A stretch of 64,000 nucleotides of DNA, taken from the NCBI RefSeq assembly GCF_000001735.4, contig NC_003074.8:1054101-1118100 (forward strand), read 5' to 3'. Positions 1 to 13,967 of the stretch are shown piece by piece. The DNA is from Arabidopsis thaliana (lineage: Eukaryota; Streptophyta; Magnoliopsida; Brassicales; Brassicaceae). The notes under the pieces were generated by a model. That model saw only the letters and a program-made list of their open reading frames with translations, had not been told where the DNA came from and ran no database searches. How positions within the stretch are numbered: the stretch's first letter is position 1; each line of letters starts with the position of its first letter. The position numbers and the translations under genes were made by a program.

Positions 1-852
1 TAGTAGTGATTGTAGTACTAGGAGCGTTCTTGTGAAAAACCCTACACACCACCCATTCATCCTATAACCATCACACAAACAAAAAAAAATTTAGCATTTA
101 GATTACTAATTAATTAAGTTCCTAATTAAGTTTCATGTTTTGGATTATTCTTGAACTAAGGCATATATAAAAAAAACGAACTATAGATAAACATTTCTCA
201 ACAAACAAATTTTGTATGCATCAAACTCGGATCTATTTTATTAAACCGAATCATATTTTTGCAAAAAGAGTGGTAAACTTTGACATACCCTTGCGGTTTT
301 GGGGAGGTTATGATAAGAATATTTTCCATCAAGACGATATTCATGCATAACCCAATTGGTCTTTTCACCTTTAGGAGCTCTTCCTGTATAGAAAACAAGT
401 GTTTTCTTCATCCCAACAAGACAACCTTTGCCTCTAAAGATCTCCTTGTCCTTCCCGGTCGCCTTCCAATAACCAGACACGGTCGCACGGTTCGTCCTCA
501 TCCCGGTCGGATACTTCCGATCCCTCTGGCAGAAAAAGTAAAACTCCTTCTCCCCCATCTTTGCAATCTCTGCACTCAAATCAAGAATCAGAATCTTGAT
601 CGATGATGATGTTTGAAATGGTCAAAATAAAAAACGATCTTGACTTGACTTACTTGGTAGATCCCATGGCTCGTTCTTGTTGAGGTCGGCTTGACCAATC
701 GCTGCCGCGGTAAATCGGATGTTGAAGACCTTCTCTTTGAGGTAGTGAGTTATTATCTCTTCATCAGTAGGGTGAAACCGAAACCCCGGAGGCAAATCCA
801 CCACCTCCTGATCTCCTCCTTGATTCACAACTACGCCGCCTTCTTCCACCAT
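1..852 (-). CDS. NAC046: NAC-domain transcription factor NAC046 (5' part of gene)
   Basis: Coding exons on the minus strand are 654-852, 289-569 and 61 to beyond base 1. The ATG at 852 opens a protein starting MVEEGGVVV. The NAC domain follows: subdomain [14 protein letters not shown] in exon 1, the DNA-binding core [15 protein letters not shown] and GYWKATGKD in exon 2, and NWVMHEYRL at its end. Exon 3 resumes at [12 protein letters not shown] and is cut by the window edge, so the C-terminal activation region is missing. Introns are GT-AG and keep frame. NAC proteins are nuclear and bind CACG-core sites; NAC046 is known for promoting leaf senescence and chlorophyll breakdown. Identity rests on the recalled N-terminal sequence. 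Its neighbour NAC047 has the same orientation but belongs to another NAC subgroup, so this is not an obvious recent tandem copy. Confidence 0.93.
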
Positions 853-1085
853 CTATATATATGTATGCTTGATCAAGAACAAGAAAAATCCTTCAAGAAA
901 ACAATAACTTTTTGAGGAGATCGATCGATGGATATGTGTTTACTGCAGATACACGTTGGTGCTGAAGAAGAAATAAGAGGTTGAATAAAGAAAGAAAGAG
1001 AAGCAAAGGTATGAGCAATTTGAGGAAGAACTATGCAGTTAAAGGAAATGAAAATAAAAGTATGTGAAGGTAGAAAAAAAATGTC

Positions 1086-1094
1086 TTTATATAG
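1086..1094 (-). promoter_or_regulatory. Candidate TATA box of NAC046
   Basis: Read on the minus strand the sequence is CTATATAAA, about 235 bp upstream of the NAC046 ATG. A purine-rich leader lies between them. Distance and sequence fit a TATA element, but the transcription start is not visible from sequence alone. Confidence 0.5.
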
Positions 1095-4000
1095 AGGAAG
1101 ATAAGAGCTAAAAAAAACAATAATGTTTCTTTTCTTTATGTTTTGTTTTTTTCTTATTTTTTTGGTGATGTAGAAGAGACACGTAAGCTCTAAGCAACTT
1201 CCTTACTTGTTGAAAAAGCCCCACAATTAGAAAACACTCAAAAATATCTTAAATGATATCTCATATCTGTATGAAATTCAGGGTAATAAGCAATTTATAT
1301 ATATAATTCAAGATAAGCTAAATATTATTTTTCTTCTTAGTGTCAAATAAAAACTGTATTTTAATTAATAAAATATTGCTATATGTAACAATTAATTTAT
1401 TGGGATGGTTATGGAATTTTCCACAAATTTTCATATTTTAGATTTTAGATCCTACCATTAAATTTTAGATCCATAGGGTGACACGTCTGTCGAATAATTT
1501 TATGTTCCATATGAGGGTTAGTTTATTTTTTCCTTGTACATTACATAGGACTATGTCAGTATAGTCATCTTATGGGGTTCCTTAGCCAACCACCAGAAAA
1601 AAATGGGTTCGATAGCCACATGACCTTCATCTACCTTTTGAAAATAACCTCTTTTGGAAAGAAAATAAAGAGTCGTATGGCAGAAAAAACGTTTGAAGGA
1701 AAATATACCACTCAAAAGTGTTAAAAGGTTTGGCTCCTCTTCGTGTTATGTGGACCCATATTGTTGAAAATATGTCCCTTTTAAAATTTTATTACTATTT
1801 AATTTTATTATCCTACTGAAAGGAATCCCTAATGAAAACCTCAAAAGAATTTGTATGTTAATGTTCATTTTGTTAAACTTGAAATTTTAAGTTTCTATGA
1901 AGGTTTATATACGAGAGTAAATGATAAAATCGATCACATAAAATTGATATGCAGTACATATAGCTATGCCTATGGGTGTGGTTCAATGAGTTCTCAGTTC
2001 GGATATTTATTTGGATGTGGTTTAATGGATAATATATATAATCTAAATTATATATGTGATCGTACTTTGTAGCTTGATTAGACATTTATCAAACGACCCT
2101 AAGAGTTTAGCAACCATTTGTGGTGTGTTTCTTAACCTTACCAGTTAAGCTGAAGGAATAAAATAGTGTAAATTATCAACCAATTGGTGGTAGTGTGACG
2201 TAATCTTCAATTTTATTATTGGTATATAAATAAATATATGTTTATTATTTTAGAATTCATATCAATGGAGAAAAATATTATGTCAAAACACAATGATCAA
2301 ATTATACTTATATTTAAACAGAGTTAAATATCAATGTTAACTTTTATATATACCATAAGTAATAAGAACATATATACTATAACTTATTATAATATTATAT
2401 TTTTGAAGTCATAGTTTCAATGAGTAAATTCACCGTAATAAGAACATATTCTCTCTTTTTTTTATTAATGTCGGCATAATCATGTGTTTAATAAAAAGGT
2501 CAAAGAAACCACCGCCTGCAAAGATTAACTAGGAAAAAATACCAAATCAAAGCGTCCTAATTTAATTTTTGAAATTATAGATTAAAATTTGTATATTTGT
2601 GCTGATTGAACACAAAAATATTCTCAGATGACTGTCCATATTTCAAATGAAAAACATGATTGTCAATTATAAACTGCCGCTGTAGATTTTTAAAAATTTA
2701 GTCCTATTATCAACAATTTCTACAATTCATAAATTATCTGACTTTCGAGTCATTGGCTCATTGCCTATGAAACTGAACAAACAATACGATAAATATAAAT
2801 TCAGTATTTATCGAAGGGAGTATATTAAAAGTTGGGGATTTAATGAGCGAAAATACACGTTGGGTTTTCTGGATATGATGACTACTAGTTGGGGTTTGTG
2901 CCAATAAAGATAGTTGGTAATTATTAAAAAAAATTAGAATAAAATTCTCTGGGTGCTATATATAAAAAGTTTCAACGATATGACGCCTAAACTCCAACTA
3001 ACTTAACTGTCTATTTGTCTATATTGTCCATTACATTCCAATTGTCTGGGTATTTACATATAAAAAATAATGGATAGTAATTTCCAAAATATCATATTAT
3101 TTGATTTACTAGATGAACGCACTGATAATCGTAATCAAAATTCAATTTAATTTAGTTACTGAATCCCTTATTATTTGAACTAATATCATGTTCAAAACTC
3201 ACATATGGTTCGAGCTGGTGGTCTGCAAGAAGATTAACATAATTAATTATTCATATGTACGTATTTTAACAATTAAACTCCTAAATTGTACTATTTCCGA
3301 TATTATAGAAAAAGTCAGTCAATAATAGTATTTGCAGCAACTCACCGACTTAATTCATCATTTTCAAAAACAATTAACTCCTGCTTTCTAATGCAATCAC
3401 GATTTGGTCTATTCATATTATTGACCGACTTTTTATTTTCTTACCGATCGACTTCCTAAACAAGTTCCAATATCACCTTTATTATTGTATATGTCCATCA
3501 ATAGAAAACTGTATAAAAATAAAAATTGATATTACAAAAAAATAATGTGGACCGCAAGTTGTGGAGATTATAGAATTTAAAAGTACACTGTTCTTATTTT
3601 TATGTAGCCGAAGTTTCTCCATTTATATATTTGTATTAAATTCGTATATTTTTGGCGAGTTAAATTGTAATATTTTATTATAACTTAATTTTCTAATTAA
3701 ATTATTTTTTTATTTTTTCAATTATCTAATTATAAACAGTCACTTATGCAAATAGTTTCTCAATGATTACTACAAAATTTCTCTCTACATAAACGTTTTT
3801 TTAATTATTTTTAGTTATGTTATTCTCTCTCCTCCTTTATGAATTATTTATATTATTTTAGTAAAGAGAAACTCTCAAAATTGTAATCGATGGAAATGCT
3901 CTAATACTGTAGTTTAAGAAAGTTGACTTTTGCTTCAAAAAGCAATACTTTAAAGCGAAGGATTGAATGACGTAATCTGACGTAAATTATGGCATCATCA

Positions 4001-4237
4001 TCATCTCCCTTATTGGGGTATGTGGACCCAGCCCAGGCCTTTTAACTGTCAATAACATTAACATACAAACTCACTGTCCTCATCTGCAAATCAGTTTTAA
4101 AGTTATTTTTAATTAGACTATACGAAAAGCATGACAAAATAAAACTTGGAACCATTACAAAATCACAAAAGTAACACATTCTGTTTGAGCTATTTGATTA
4201 TCATCAGCAGCTTCCATTAATTATAAATTTTATGCTG

Positions 4238-4287
<50 letters not shown>
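4238..4287. repeat. GAT/TGA trinucleotide microsatellite
   Basis: About 16 uninterrupted copies of TGA lie between the NAC genes, outside any gene. Such a perfect run is likely to vary in length between accessions. Confidence 0.95.
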
Positions 4288-4730
4288 TCATTCACCCTTT
4301 TTCAAAGTAATGGCTACCACCACTTATACACAATTACGCAGATATATGTGGATTTAAAAGTTTAATATTTATGTGTGTATTGGAAATCTTGTAAGTTAAT
4401 CCCACTAAATATTAATTTAAGTAGTAGTATTGTAGCCTTCGGAATCAAGTGGGTCGACTTATTATAACTATATAGTATATATAGCTAAATAAAATATAGA
4501 CTTCAATTATATCTTTCTTAAATCTAAGGCAGATTATTTCAGTTGCATCTGCAACTATTTATTTAGGATGTCAACATTACTATTGGCTATTGGTGCCATT
4601 CTAAATTATTGGCCTAACCTAACCATCAAGTAGCCATATTTATTTATCCCATAAATATTGGAGTTTTTAATATCCAAACAATAATCTGAGTTCAATGTAC
4701 AAAGATAAGCGGTAGAGACAAGGTGTTGGA

Positions 4731-4733
<3 letters not shown>

Positions 4734-4766
<33 letters not shown>
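4734..4766. repeat. AT dinucleotide microsatellite
   Basis: An uninterrupted AT run of about 16 copies, intergenic. Confidence 0.95.
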
Positions 4767-4771
<5 letters not shown>

Positions 4772-6243
4772 TCGAAAGATTATATATGTGGCTTCTATTG
4801 TTGTTTTTAGTGATTTACAATTATGTTGGTCTCAGAACATTTATACTATACACTTATTAATTAGCTGGACAGTATACTCACTAATCTTCAAAATTTATAT
4901 ATAAGATCAAAATGTATCAAGAGGTCCACGTATACCTATTGACTGAAATAATTAGTATCATGCACTAAGGGGTCATATAATTTTATTTTATTTTGGCTTG
5001 AGGGGGCCGTATACTATATAATCAGATGGACTTCTCAATAAAGCTAATTAATAAATCGAACAAATCTCTAGTTTTGGACACTAGTATACCCATTTGGTGT
5101 ATATATCATTGAATTTTAGAAAAAAAATAGTAACGATTTGGCCGGCTCGCGTCACCTCGATATTCAAGATAATATTTTTAATCAGCCTCAGACAAAATTT
5201 ATTTAATTTAATTTGTCTTAATTCGTTTCTAAAAATTACAAAAAAAAAGAAGAAGCATATTTTCTTAACATAGAGGAGTTAAGCGTTGGACTGTTCTCAA
5301 AATTTAGTGTTGCACAGTATTTAGAATCTGCCACGAAAGATTGGACAGTCTCTCAAAACTAATTATAAAGTTTTCTATAATCTCCAAACACATCATTTAT
5401 AAACTTTCTATTCATTTAAAAAACTGAAGTATTAATATTTTACTGAGTGCAGCAGCAGCTAATGTATGTGTAATCTTTTTAATCAGTGTGAACTTTAATT
5501 TACATATGCTTTTTCCAACCAACATATGATGATGTCGTAAGCATAGTCTCGTTTGTTTTGTCTGTATATATGATTTTACAAAACTATAATTAACGTTAAC
5601 ATGAAAGAGAAAGTGAAAAAGAAAAACAAACAAAAAAAATAGCGAATGATGGCAGTAATAGAAATAGTACTCACGTCATCACGTAATTTGTGTTTCGTTC
5701 TTGAATTTTCAGCACCTATGAAAGATTAATTAATACTACTAGTTTATTTAGTTAATTTGATATTTTGTTAATGAATCAAAGTCGTCAAGATGACTTAAAA
5801 CAAATTGTAGATTAAGCGAATACTACTATTACAAACGACTTTATCAAGGTTCGGTGAAATTGCTCCGTCGTTACAAAACAGACACACACAAACATTTGGA
5901 TCGAAATTTAGAGGGGATTTTTTAAAAATAAAATAACTGGTTTTAATAATGAATTTTGCATACAAAAATGAAGACTTACGAGAAAGTTCAGACAATTGTT
6001 CGGATAGAATTTCGACCAAATTTGTGAATCGGATGAGGATAAAAACTTTGTGTTGTGAAAGGAACCCATAAGATTCTCTTCGAAAAAATATGTGCTTATA
6101 ATTAGCTGTCGTTACTATGATGGAGATATAATTTGGGGTTGCTACCATATTCTACCGTAGAATTTCAACGTACGTGTCTAAATGATCCCACAATAATGCA
6201 GAAAGAAATGAAACACAAAGTCTGGCTTCCCTAAGAAGCCTTA

Positions 6244-6456
6244 GAGCATCATTATTGCTAGTGTCTTAGATTACTCTTAACTTAGTTCTTAGAATTTTTT
6301 ATGAATTAATTTTAAAATTTCTGAAACAAAGACTAAGAAAACTTCAATTTGTCTCTTATATAAGAGACTCTCTTAACAAATATATGATTAAAAACATTAA
6401 ATTCATAACCAAACTTTTCTAAGAATTAACCTAAGCAACTATCAATAATGGTGCTC
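6244..6456. mobile_element. PIF/Harbinger-type MITE, SIMPLEGUY-like
   Basis: The 213-bp element begins GAGCATCATTATTG and ends CAATAATGGTGCTC. These are inverted copies of each other with one mismatch. It is flanked on both sides by TTA, the target duplication expected for Harbinger-class elements. The interior is AT-rich, has further imperfect inverted symmetry (CTTAGA- and TCTAAG-like blocks) and no coding capacity, so it is non-autonomous. Naming it SIMPLEGUY-like rests on memory of that Arabidopsis family's ends; the class assignment rests on the inverted repeats and TTA duplication that are visible here. Confidence 0.75.
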
Positions 6457-7472
6457 TTAGCAATCATCAACTTAAGAAATCTCTTGTCATGTACTATTTC
6501 TGGAAAAGTATCTAAATGAAATGCAAATTTTCTCGAAATTTTAAGCTCACTAGTAGTAGTTATAACTGATTCATCGTAATTTGCAAAACAAAATATATAA
6601 TTTTAAAGATTACTCTATTGTTACATACTTACATTTTTTTTGTTAATTATCTAAAGTTTCAAAGAAAAAACAGTACTTCTGAGTATATAAATAAGATTAA
6701 CATATAGTTGTGAGTATACCTTTACGAAAAAAATAAAATGAGTATACTAATTTTTACGAAATATCCCTTGGAGTTTTAACATACACCAAAATAATAAACT
6801 GATTAACGCGGTATGATAATAATAGATACGTGTTAATTGTTACTAAATAACGATAACCGACTTGTTTAGTGTACTAAGCACAATGGATTCACACCAGATT
6901 CCACCACAACGCGGTTTAGAATCATTCTAGATAAGATAACCGACTTGTTTGATGCTAAATGGGCTTTGATACTAAATGGGCCTTTATATTAAATGAGCCG
7001 TTTATGTCCATTTATTTATCTTTCACACTTGTGAGTTAGCATGATACAAAGCCGAATAAGATGATTCACCAATTGACGACAAAACAAAAAACGGATGACT
7101 CACCAATTCGTTGTGTGCAAGTAAGTAACTACTATGAAGATGATCTTTCTAGGGCTACGAAATAGAGAATAACTGGGATTAGTCTCCACGTGGATTTACG
7201 AGACCGCGCAATCGTAAACCGTCCAACTAAATTGTACTAATCTTTATTATTATCATTTAATTATAGTATCGTTACGAAACTTTATAATATGAAAAATTGT
7301 TTTAAAGAAAATGAGAAGAAGAGAAATTGAACCATAATATTCTATAAAATAAATATCTTTCCTTCTTTTTTTCCCACAATAGTTTGGTAAATTACTAACA
7401 ACGACTCCTACTTTTCAATCACATACCGAATGATCCCTAATTCGTGATTAGGTTTTCAAATTAATATTCTCT

Positions 7473-8876
7473 CTAGCCTTGATATTGAAGGTGAGAACTC
7501 ATCATGAGTTCCTGGTTCAGGAAACTAGGTTGTTGCATCATACTATGATCCATTTGATCTATACTATTATTGTAACTATATGTGTTCATCATCTTCTTCG
7601 AAGCGTTTATCGTTTCTTCCGCAAAATCCACTCTCTCTCTTTTGCTTCCGATGCCGCTTGTCTCTGAAGTGGGAGAGCTCAACTGCGGTAACTTCTGATC
7701 CAAGTAATGGTTTCCGTAAATGTCAGGATTAGAGAAATTGCCAATCATGAAAGAAAAATCTGATTCAGAACGATTTTCCGGGGTTTCGTTTAGAAAATTT
7801 GCGAGAAACGTCAAATCTGTAGCGTCTAGTAAGTTTGAGAACGAACAAGAAGACTTCTGGCGTTTAAGGGGTTGATCATTTTGCAAATTTGGCAAAAAGG
7901 TTCCGCGGTCTACGAATGGTTCGTTGTCATTTTCCTCATGCTCTTGATTGCTTGTGACCAAAGCAACATCAGGTGATGACAATGAAGCGTGTGATTTCTT
8001 GTAAATCCGGCAAAGAACCCAATCATCCAGCTGCATGAAATTAAGGAATATAAAAACCATAAGTATTGGGGCAAAATAATAAAACAATCAAAGTAAGTGG
8101 CGATTGTGAAAACCAAAGAGATAAATAATGGTTTATTCCAGCCCTCTAATAACCGGTTTATGCCTTCCGGTTAAAATAGTTGGCGATACCAAAAATACAA
8201 ATTTTGAAACTGAAATCACCATAATAATAGTCTATATCTTTAGTAGTAGCAAAAACTTACTCTCATCGAATATTCTTTAGAATTCCTATCTCCAAAATTA
8301 TTATTAACTTCGCTACCACCGCTCCTAGAAGAGTTAATTCTTTTGGGAGATAATGAATCGGCAAGACGATATTCATGCATGATCCAATTGGTTTTAACAC
8401 CTTTTGGAGGCTTTCCTCTATAAAACACAAGAGCTTTTTTTATACCAATGTTTTCATGAAACCCTTCACCATTTGGTACCGCAATCAATTTATCTGTTCC
8501 GGTTGCTTTCCAATATCCAGACGCAGCTGCTCTGTTTGGTCTTGCTCCGTTTGGATATTTCCTATCCCTCGGACTGAAAAAATACCACTCTTTCTCCCCA
8601 AATGGAGCCTTAGCTGATGATACAAATATATAAACATAGTTATATCACTTATAAAAAGTAGAATATATATATACAAAGATAAAAGGGAAAATATATTGGT
8701 TAGTTACCTGGTAAATCCCATGGATCGGATTTGTAGATATCGACATCGGCGATAATCGAAAGCGGGACTGGGGAAGAGGAAACTTTCTTCCTTAGGTAAT
8801 GGAGAATGAGTTCTTCATCTGTTGGATGAAATCGAAACCCTGGAGGTAAACTCGATCTTGGATCCTTGCTTATCAT
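7473..8876 (-). CDS. NAC047: NAC-domain transcription factor NAC047 (SPEEDY HYPONASTIC GROWTH)
   Basis: Three coding exons, 8708-8876, 8261-8613 and 7473-8030, give 359 residues, the length I recall for NAC047. The NAC domain spans about residues 9-180: [19 protein letters not shown], then [14 protein letters not shown] and [11 protein letters not shown], then [12 protein letters not shown], and [12 protein letters not shown] at the start of exon 3. A serine- and asparagine-rich insert lies between the last two blocks, interrupted by intron 2. The C-terminal half (about residues 185-359) is acidic and Ser/Asn-rich, as expected of a NAC activation region. It acts in the nucleus; the family member is known for ethylene- and flooding-linked upward leaf bending through cell-expansion genes. 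All splice sites are GT-AG. Confidence 0.95.
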
Positions 8877-11800
8877 TGTTTAAAGGAATGATATTTTAAG
8901 TAGAAAGTTTTGATAGAAAAGAAAGAACAACAAAGGAGAAAATATTGGTTTTGGTGAAGAGCTATGAGATAAACAAAGAAGTGAGCCAAAGATTGAAATT
9001 TTTCGTAGAGCAGGTTTTGAGGGCAATTTATGGTGTGTAGAGTTCTGTCGTTTAGTGCTTGAATGTATAATTTTTTAAAGAAAATTGAGATTGAAATATT
9101 TATGAAAAATATAGAATATTATTTTCTGTAAAGTAGACCGGAGGAAAAGATCCAAAATAGTGTCAAGTAGTGGATAAAAAGTAAATAAAATCAGTTAGTA
9201 TTAATATCTTCAACCAAATAAAAGAACCTTTTTAAAAAACTTATTAGAACTTTATGGAGAAACTAGCAAATATCGTCATCGAAACTCAAGCATGTTTTAT
9301 GAACAGAAACTTGAATATATAATTTATATATTTCTTATTAATATCTTACTCAATTTTGGTCGTTTTGTGCACGTAGTCTATATATTCTCCTAATATTAAA
9401 TGCATTATTTATGTCTAATTAGACTTTTTATGTAAAGGCTTCATTGTTTATACATTCAAAACAAAGATTGCTAAGTGGAAAAATATATATATATATATAT
9501 ATATATATTGCTAATTACGAACGAGTTCGTAGTATCTAGACTTTATTATTTTGTAAAGTCTGAGACCCATGTCATATTAAATTGCAAATTTGTATTTGTA
9601 AATAAAACTCAAATTGGATTTGTTTGATAAATGTATTTCTAGGGATTGAATCCGAAATTTTGAGTACAAAAAATTTATATACTTATGAGAAATAGTCCTC
9701 AAGCTTTTCCAAAAAATACAATAACATAGTAAGAACCTAAGTATGAACACAAAATTTCCGTTTCAATATTTAATAAATTATTTAAATTGTTTATATGTGT
9801 CATTGTATTGTGTGTGAATAATTGAAGAAGTTTTGTTAGAGAAGTGGACCCAAATGAGACAGCTGTGTCCTCTGGGATGACATCTGATTGGTTAGTTTTA
9901 CTTTTGTCCTAACCATATCCACGTAAGCCCAGATGCGGCTGATGACGCAATCATCATACTATAGTCCTAGTTTATTGTATCCTTTTTCTGAGTGAAAAAT
10001 TTCGAGAAAACTTGAATAGAAGAACTATAGCATAATGCATATTCGTATATATAATGTAAAATAAGATCATGAGACTGTAAATTCACTTCTGTTTTTTGTT
10101 TTTGAGTTATTTATCTTCAATTTTTGTAAAGAAATTAAAATTAATAAAACAGTACGCACAGCCTAACGTATTGTTTTGAATGCGATGCTCGCTGCTTTAT
10201 CTGATTTATGAACTTTTCCAATTTTGTTAGGTTAATTGAATTTTCCCTGTTTTTCTAGCATATATAGCAATTATCATGCATAAATGGTGAAATTAGGTAG
10301 TATGTACAAAAATAGAAATCAAACATATGAAAGTGATTTTCTTCTTCCCTCAAATATAAACTAAAGGGATAAGAACAACTTAAAATGATAAAATCCTTTA
10401 CACAGTTGTTAATGTATATGCATAAACAAAAAGTATACTGCATAGTTATACATATATCATGCTTAACAAGATATGTATCTCATCTTTGCTGTGATGTAGA
10501 ACAAAAAAAAATCATGAAAAATAATAAATCGAGTCAAAAAGTAAAACATAAAAACAAACCGAGATCTGATTGGATTAAATGAGATAAGAACTAACCCAAA
10601 AGTTTGAATCAAATCCATATATAAAAATAAATGTGTAAAGGCTAAAGATCAACAATAATTTGTTGACAAAATCAAATACCAATAATTTTGATTAATGTTA
10701 GTAGTATAACTTATAAGTAATAACGTGTTTTGTCTAATGAAGCAAGTATTAAACTAATCTTAATTTGATATGTTTCTTGCTGGGATGCAAACCAAATTAA
10801 AACATTTAATTTGTTTCTTCTCAGAAGAGCAAACGTGGAATCATAAACACCCACATGATCTAGTTAACGTTTTCTTTAAAACGCAGTTTACTAAGTTAAA
10901 TATCCTAGAATTATGTTATTTATACATACATAATTTAGATAAGTTTTTCTACTTAAAAAAAATGACATGCCACATCGGCATTCACACACACACGCTAACC
11001 ACACGCTAAGCCAAAATACCCTTGATTTTGATTTCTTCTCATTTTTATACGTGGCAGTTATTTACTTTTCCAGCTATTTATATTTCGGTAATCGTGCAGT
11101 CAATCAAAACAATAGTTTTTGATAAAAAAAAAAGAGAGAGATTAAAACAATAATTGAACTTTAGTTCACCCTTCACCGTATAAAAGATACTTCAAAAACA
11201 AGTTTCTTCTATTTAGAAAAAAATATATGGTTGTCAATTACTCAATCTGTTTTTTATTATTTAATTATTTACAAAAAAAAAATTGTTTTAAAAAGTTGAT
11301 TTTGTTTAAGTTTTTGTGCACTATTTATATTGCTAACGAATTAAAAGATTTATGAACAGTTTTTTATTGTACTGCATATGTAGTTAATTTTTTTTGTTAA
11401 ATTAGTTTCATTAGTTTTATTAATAGTCGAATAATGTGACATCAACGTTAAATATACTGATTATGAAAAAGTTCGCATAGAAGGAAACCTATGACAAAAA
11501 CTGCAACTGTAAGTAAAGGATACATGTTACACGGCAAGTCTTTCAAAACATCTCGAATAAAACACTCGGCAAGAAATTGATCAAAATGTGACTTTTTGGT
11601 TTGGTTTGTATGAAATGGAGTTTCTCATACGTAGTTATACTAAGATTGTCAAAGTTAAGAAACTCCAAAAGTCTCCTTCAAATATTAAAATATATAATCA
11701 ACCAATTAAAACGTTGTAATAAACTAAGAAGCATGGAAGATTATATAGTCAACGTGCATGCAACCACACGTGTGACTTTTGATTCGTCTATGTCAACAAT

Positions 11801-13967
11801 TTTGCACCTAGCTAGAATTATAGGTGGAGCATGTTCATTTGAAATGAATCATATCTATGCTTATAATCGTTTTCTAATAGGAAAAAGTTACTCTGTGGAT
11901 AGTTTAGTTTGAATAACATAAAAATAAATTATAATTTATATACGTTACAGCTACAATGACGAATACTAGTGTTGATTTGAAAAAGAGTTATACCAGACGA
12001 GTTATTTGAATATAGACCAGTGAATATTGTCCTTGTTTTTTAATATTTCAGCACATATACCTCGATCATTATGAAATATAGAGAATTTAATATTTATTCG
12101 GATGTTCAAGAAATGTTTTGAGAAGAAGTCCCTTGTCTTGGTCGAAGTTCTAAAGTCGTAAGTTGTAAATAAAATAATAATGAGAAATAGACAGTTGTAG
12201 AAAATTGGAAAACGCCAAAATCTAAAGAAACCTACTTTAAAAATTATAAATTTATAATAAGACAAACCATAAAAGATAGCATATGCCAAAAGAATGAAGT
12301 AAAGTCCACACTCCTCATAAAAAGTTTTGAGATTATCCACTTGAATGTAACGGTTTTATTTTATTTTTTCGAACTGAAACAAAAAATGATGATAAAATGA
12401 TATATGGATCATTTCATTGTATTATTCCTATATGAGATTTAAATATTTGATTTCTTCAAATTTGGTTTATTTACTACGACTAGTACTGTTTATTTGTAAT
12501 CTTTTTTTCAATTTAGACATATTGATATCTATAAGTTTCTAAACATACATATTATTGATTTACTAATATCAGTGCTCATCTTAATTGACATCATTTTCTT
12601 CATTTTTCCTTTTTACTTTTATATTTTGAGGTTACTTTTTCGTTTATGGAATGAACCGAATGATGGGTACTAACTTAGTTGAATAGTGGTCTCTTTACGT
12701 AATTTAGGAATGGTATTTTGTACTTTTAGCACTTATTTCCTCCTCTTTCTTTATATTCCTCTACTTTATAAAGATAAAGATATGGGTATGGATCCTTCTA
12801 TTAAGAAAATATCTAACAAAATTAGATTTTTGTTTATCTGCTCAATAAGTGTGGTTAGATACAATGAACGCTTACTTGTTCTACTGAAATTTGAACACCC
12901 ACTTGTCAAGCTTGCAACTACTCACCAATCAACATCTTATACTTTAAAGTCCTCGAAGACGAAAAACTATTCTTTTTTCCTACCCTAAGTTTTTATCATC
13001 ACATGTATCAAAAATTCATTCTAACATGTTATACTTGGCAATATGTTGAAAAAATCGAACCTTCAATGTACACTAGAAGCTAATAGGCTATTCAAGGCTA
13101 CTCAATCTAACGTTAGTCATTTCGCAAACTATTAATCCTATGACGTTTTATTTGTTGAATTCTGCTTGTTAGAAATAAACCAACAGTAGATTGAGTGTGA
13201 ACGAAATAATCTTATATCCACATAGTCTATATAAAGCTATATCCGATGTAAGTTTACATGAACTTTCTGTTGTTGATGAGAAGTAATATTATGTATTTAA
13301 GTCAATTTGGTGACATGAGAGTAGAAATGGGTGGGCGTGTAAAAGGTCATAAATCAAAGTAGTTCAGTTTTATATGACAGGGCCGCTCATCTAACGTATA
13401 AGTTCCAAACTATAATACCTTTGACTGGTCAAACCTCATCTCTTAAGTCTATTTTGCATACACTTATCTTCGACTTTTTCATTTTATTTTTTCTTTTGAT
13501 CTACAGATAACATCAGCAAAGAATTCAAGGGGAAACATTATGGCCTAATTTGGGTTCGAGATAGACTATACACATGGGGAAATATGTGTTTACGGAATAA
13601 AATCAATCAAATCCCTAATAATTGTAGGTTTGAAAAGAAAAAGAAAGAGAGGAAAGATTCTACATGGAGAGAGTACAATCTCAAATTCTCAGTCGTCAAA
13701 AGAAAAAAAAAACGCAAGGAAAATATTTTATAAGAAAGAAACAGAGGTTACGTATGCGGTAAGCAGTTTAGATTACAAGAAAAATAAAATTATAGGTATA
13801 TTAAGAATTGAAACTCTTTTCTCTAGATGATTATTGTAACAAAAATTGATAGTAAGGAAGATGTTGACGATAAAAAAAATTTGAGGTAAGGCAAAAAAAG
13901 CTTGGGGTGATTTTGGGAGAAACTAAAAGAATAAGAGGTTTAGTGCAAATACCCAAAATTGCCTTCC
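8877..13967. other. AT-rich intergenic interval, NAC047 promoter to APY1 3' end
   Basis: The first few hundred bases are the NAC047 promoter and the last 100 or so the APY1 3' UTR. Between them lies about 4.5 kb of AT-rich DNA with several short open frames. Most start on non-ATG codons and have hydrophobic, AT-driven composition. None shows a domain, a plausible intron or a known tail, so I annotate no gene. An AT microsatellite is listed separately. Confidence 0.6.
9483..9508. repeat. AT dinucleotide microsatellite
   Basis: An uninterrupted AT run of about 13 copies upstream of NAC047. Confidence 0.95.

Larger units (their letters stand above)
853..7472. other. Long intergenic interval between NAC046 and NAC047
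   Basis: These 6.6 kb are AT-rich and I find no convincing gene. The left end is the NAC046 promoter. Named items inside it (MITE, GAT and TA microsatellites) are listed separately. An ATG-initiated open frame of 117 codons on the minus strand (5795-6148) has no recognisable domain and AT-driven composition, so I do not call it a gene. Near the right end the 16-mer gataaccgacttgttt occurs at 6852 and 6935, and nearby (about 6957-7000) the motif taaatgGGCC recurs with small changes, showing small local duplications upstream of the NAC047 3' end. Confidence 0.6.

Noticed and set aside
1603-1620. GGTTCGAT, like a tRNA T-loop
   Set aside because: No matching acceptor stem, anticodon arm or A/B-box spacing around it.
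3880-3905. gatggaaatgctcta, like the end of a second MITE
   Set aside because: I could not find a matching inverted end or target duplication upstream, so only a fragment at best.
5795-6148. 117-codon ATG frame on the minus strand
   Set aside because: It has no recognisable domain, sits in AT-rich intergenic DNA and shows no intron or promoter signal. Length alone is not enough.
12002-12340. 112-codon open frame on the minus strand
   Set aside because: Its first codon is GTG, it contains no ATG, and it is dominated by Phe, Ile and Tyr as expected from AT-rich random DNA.
11601-12988. Two plus-strand frames of about 100 codons (11601-11912, 12686-12988)
   Set aside because: Both start on non-ATG codons and have AT-driven composition. 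No family resemblance or splice pattern.
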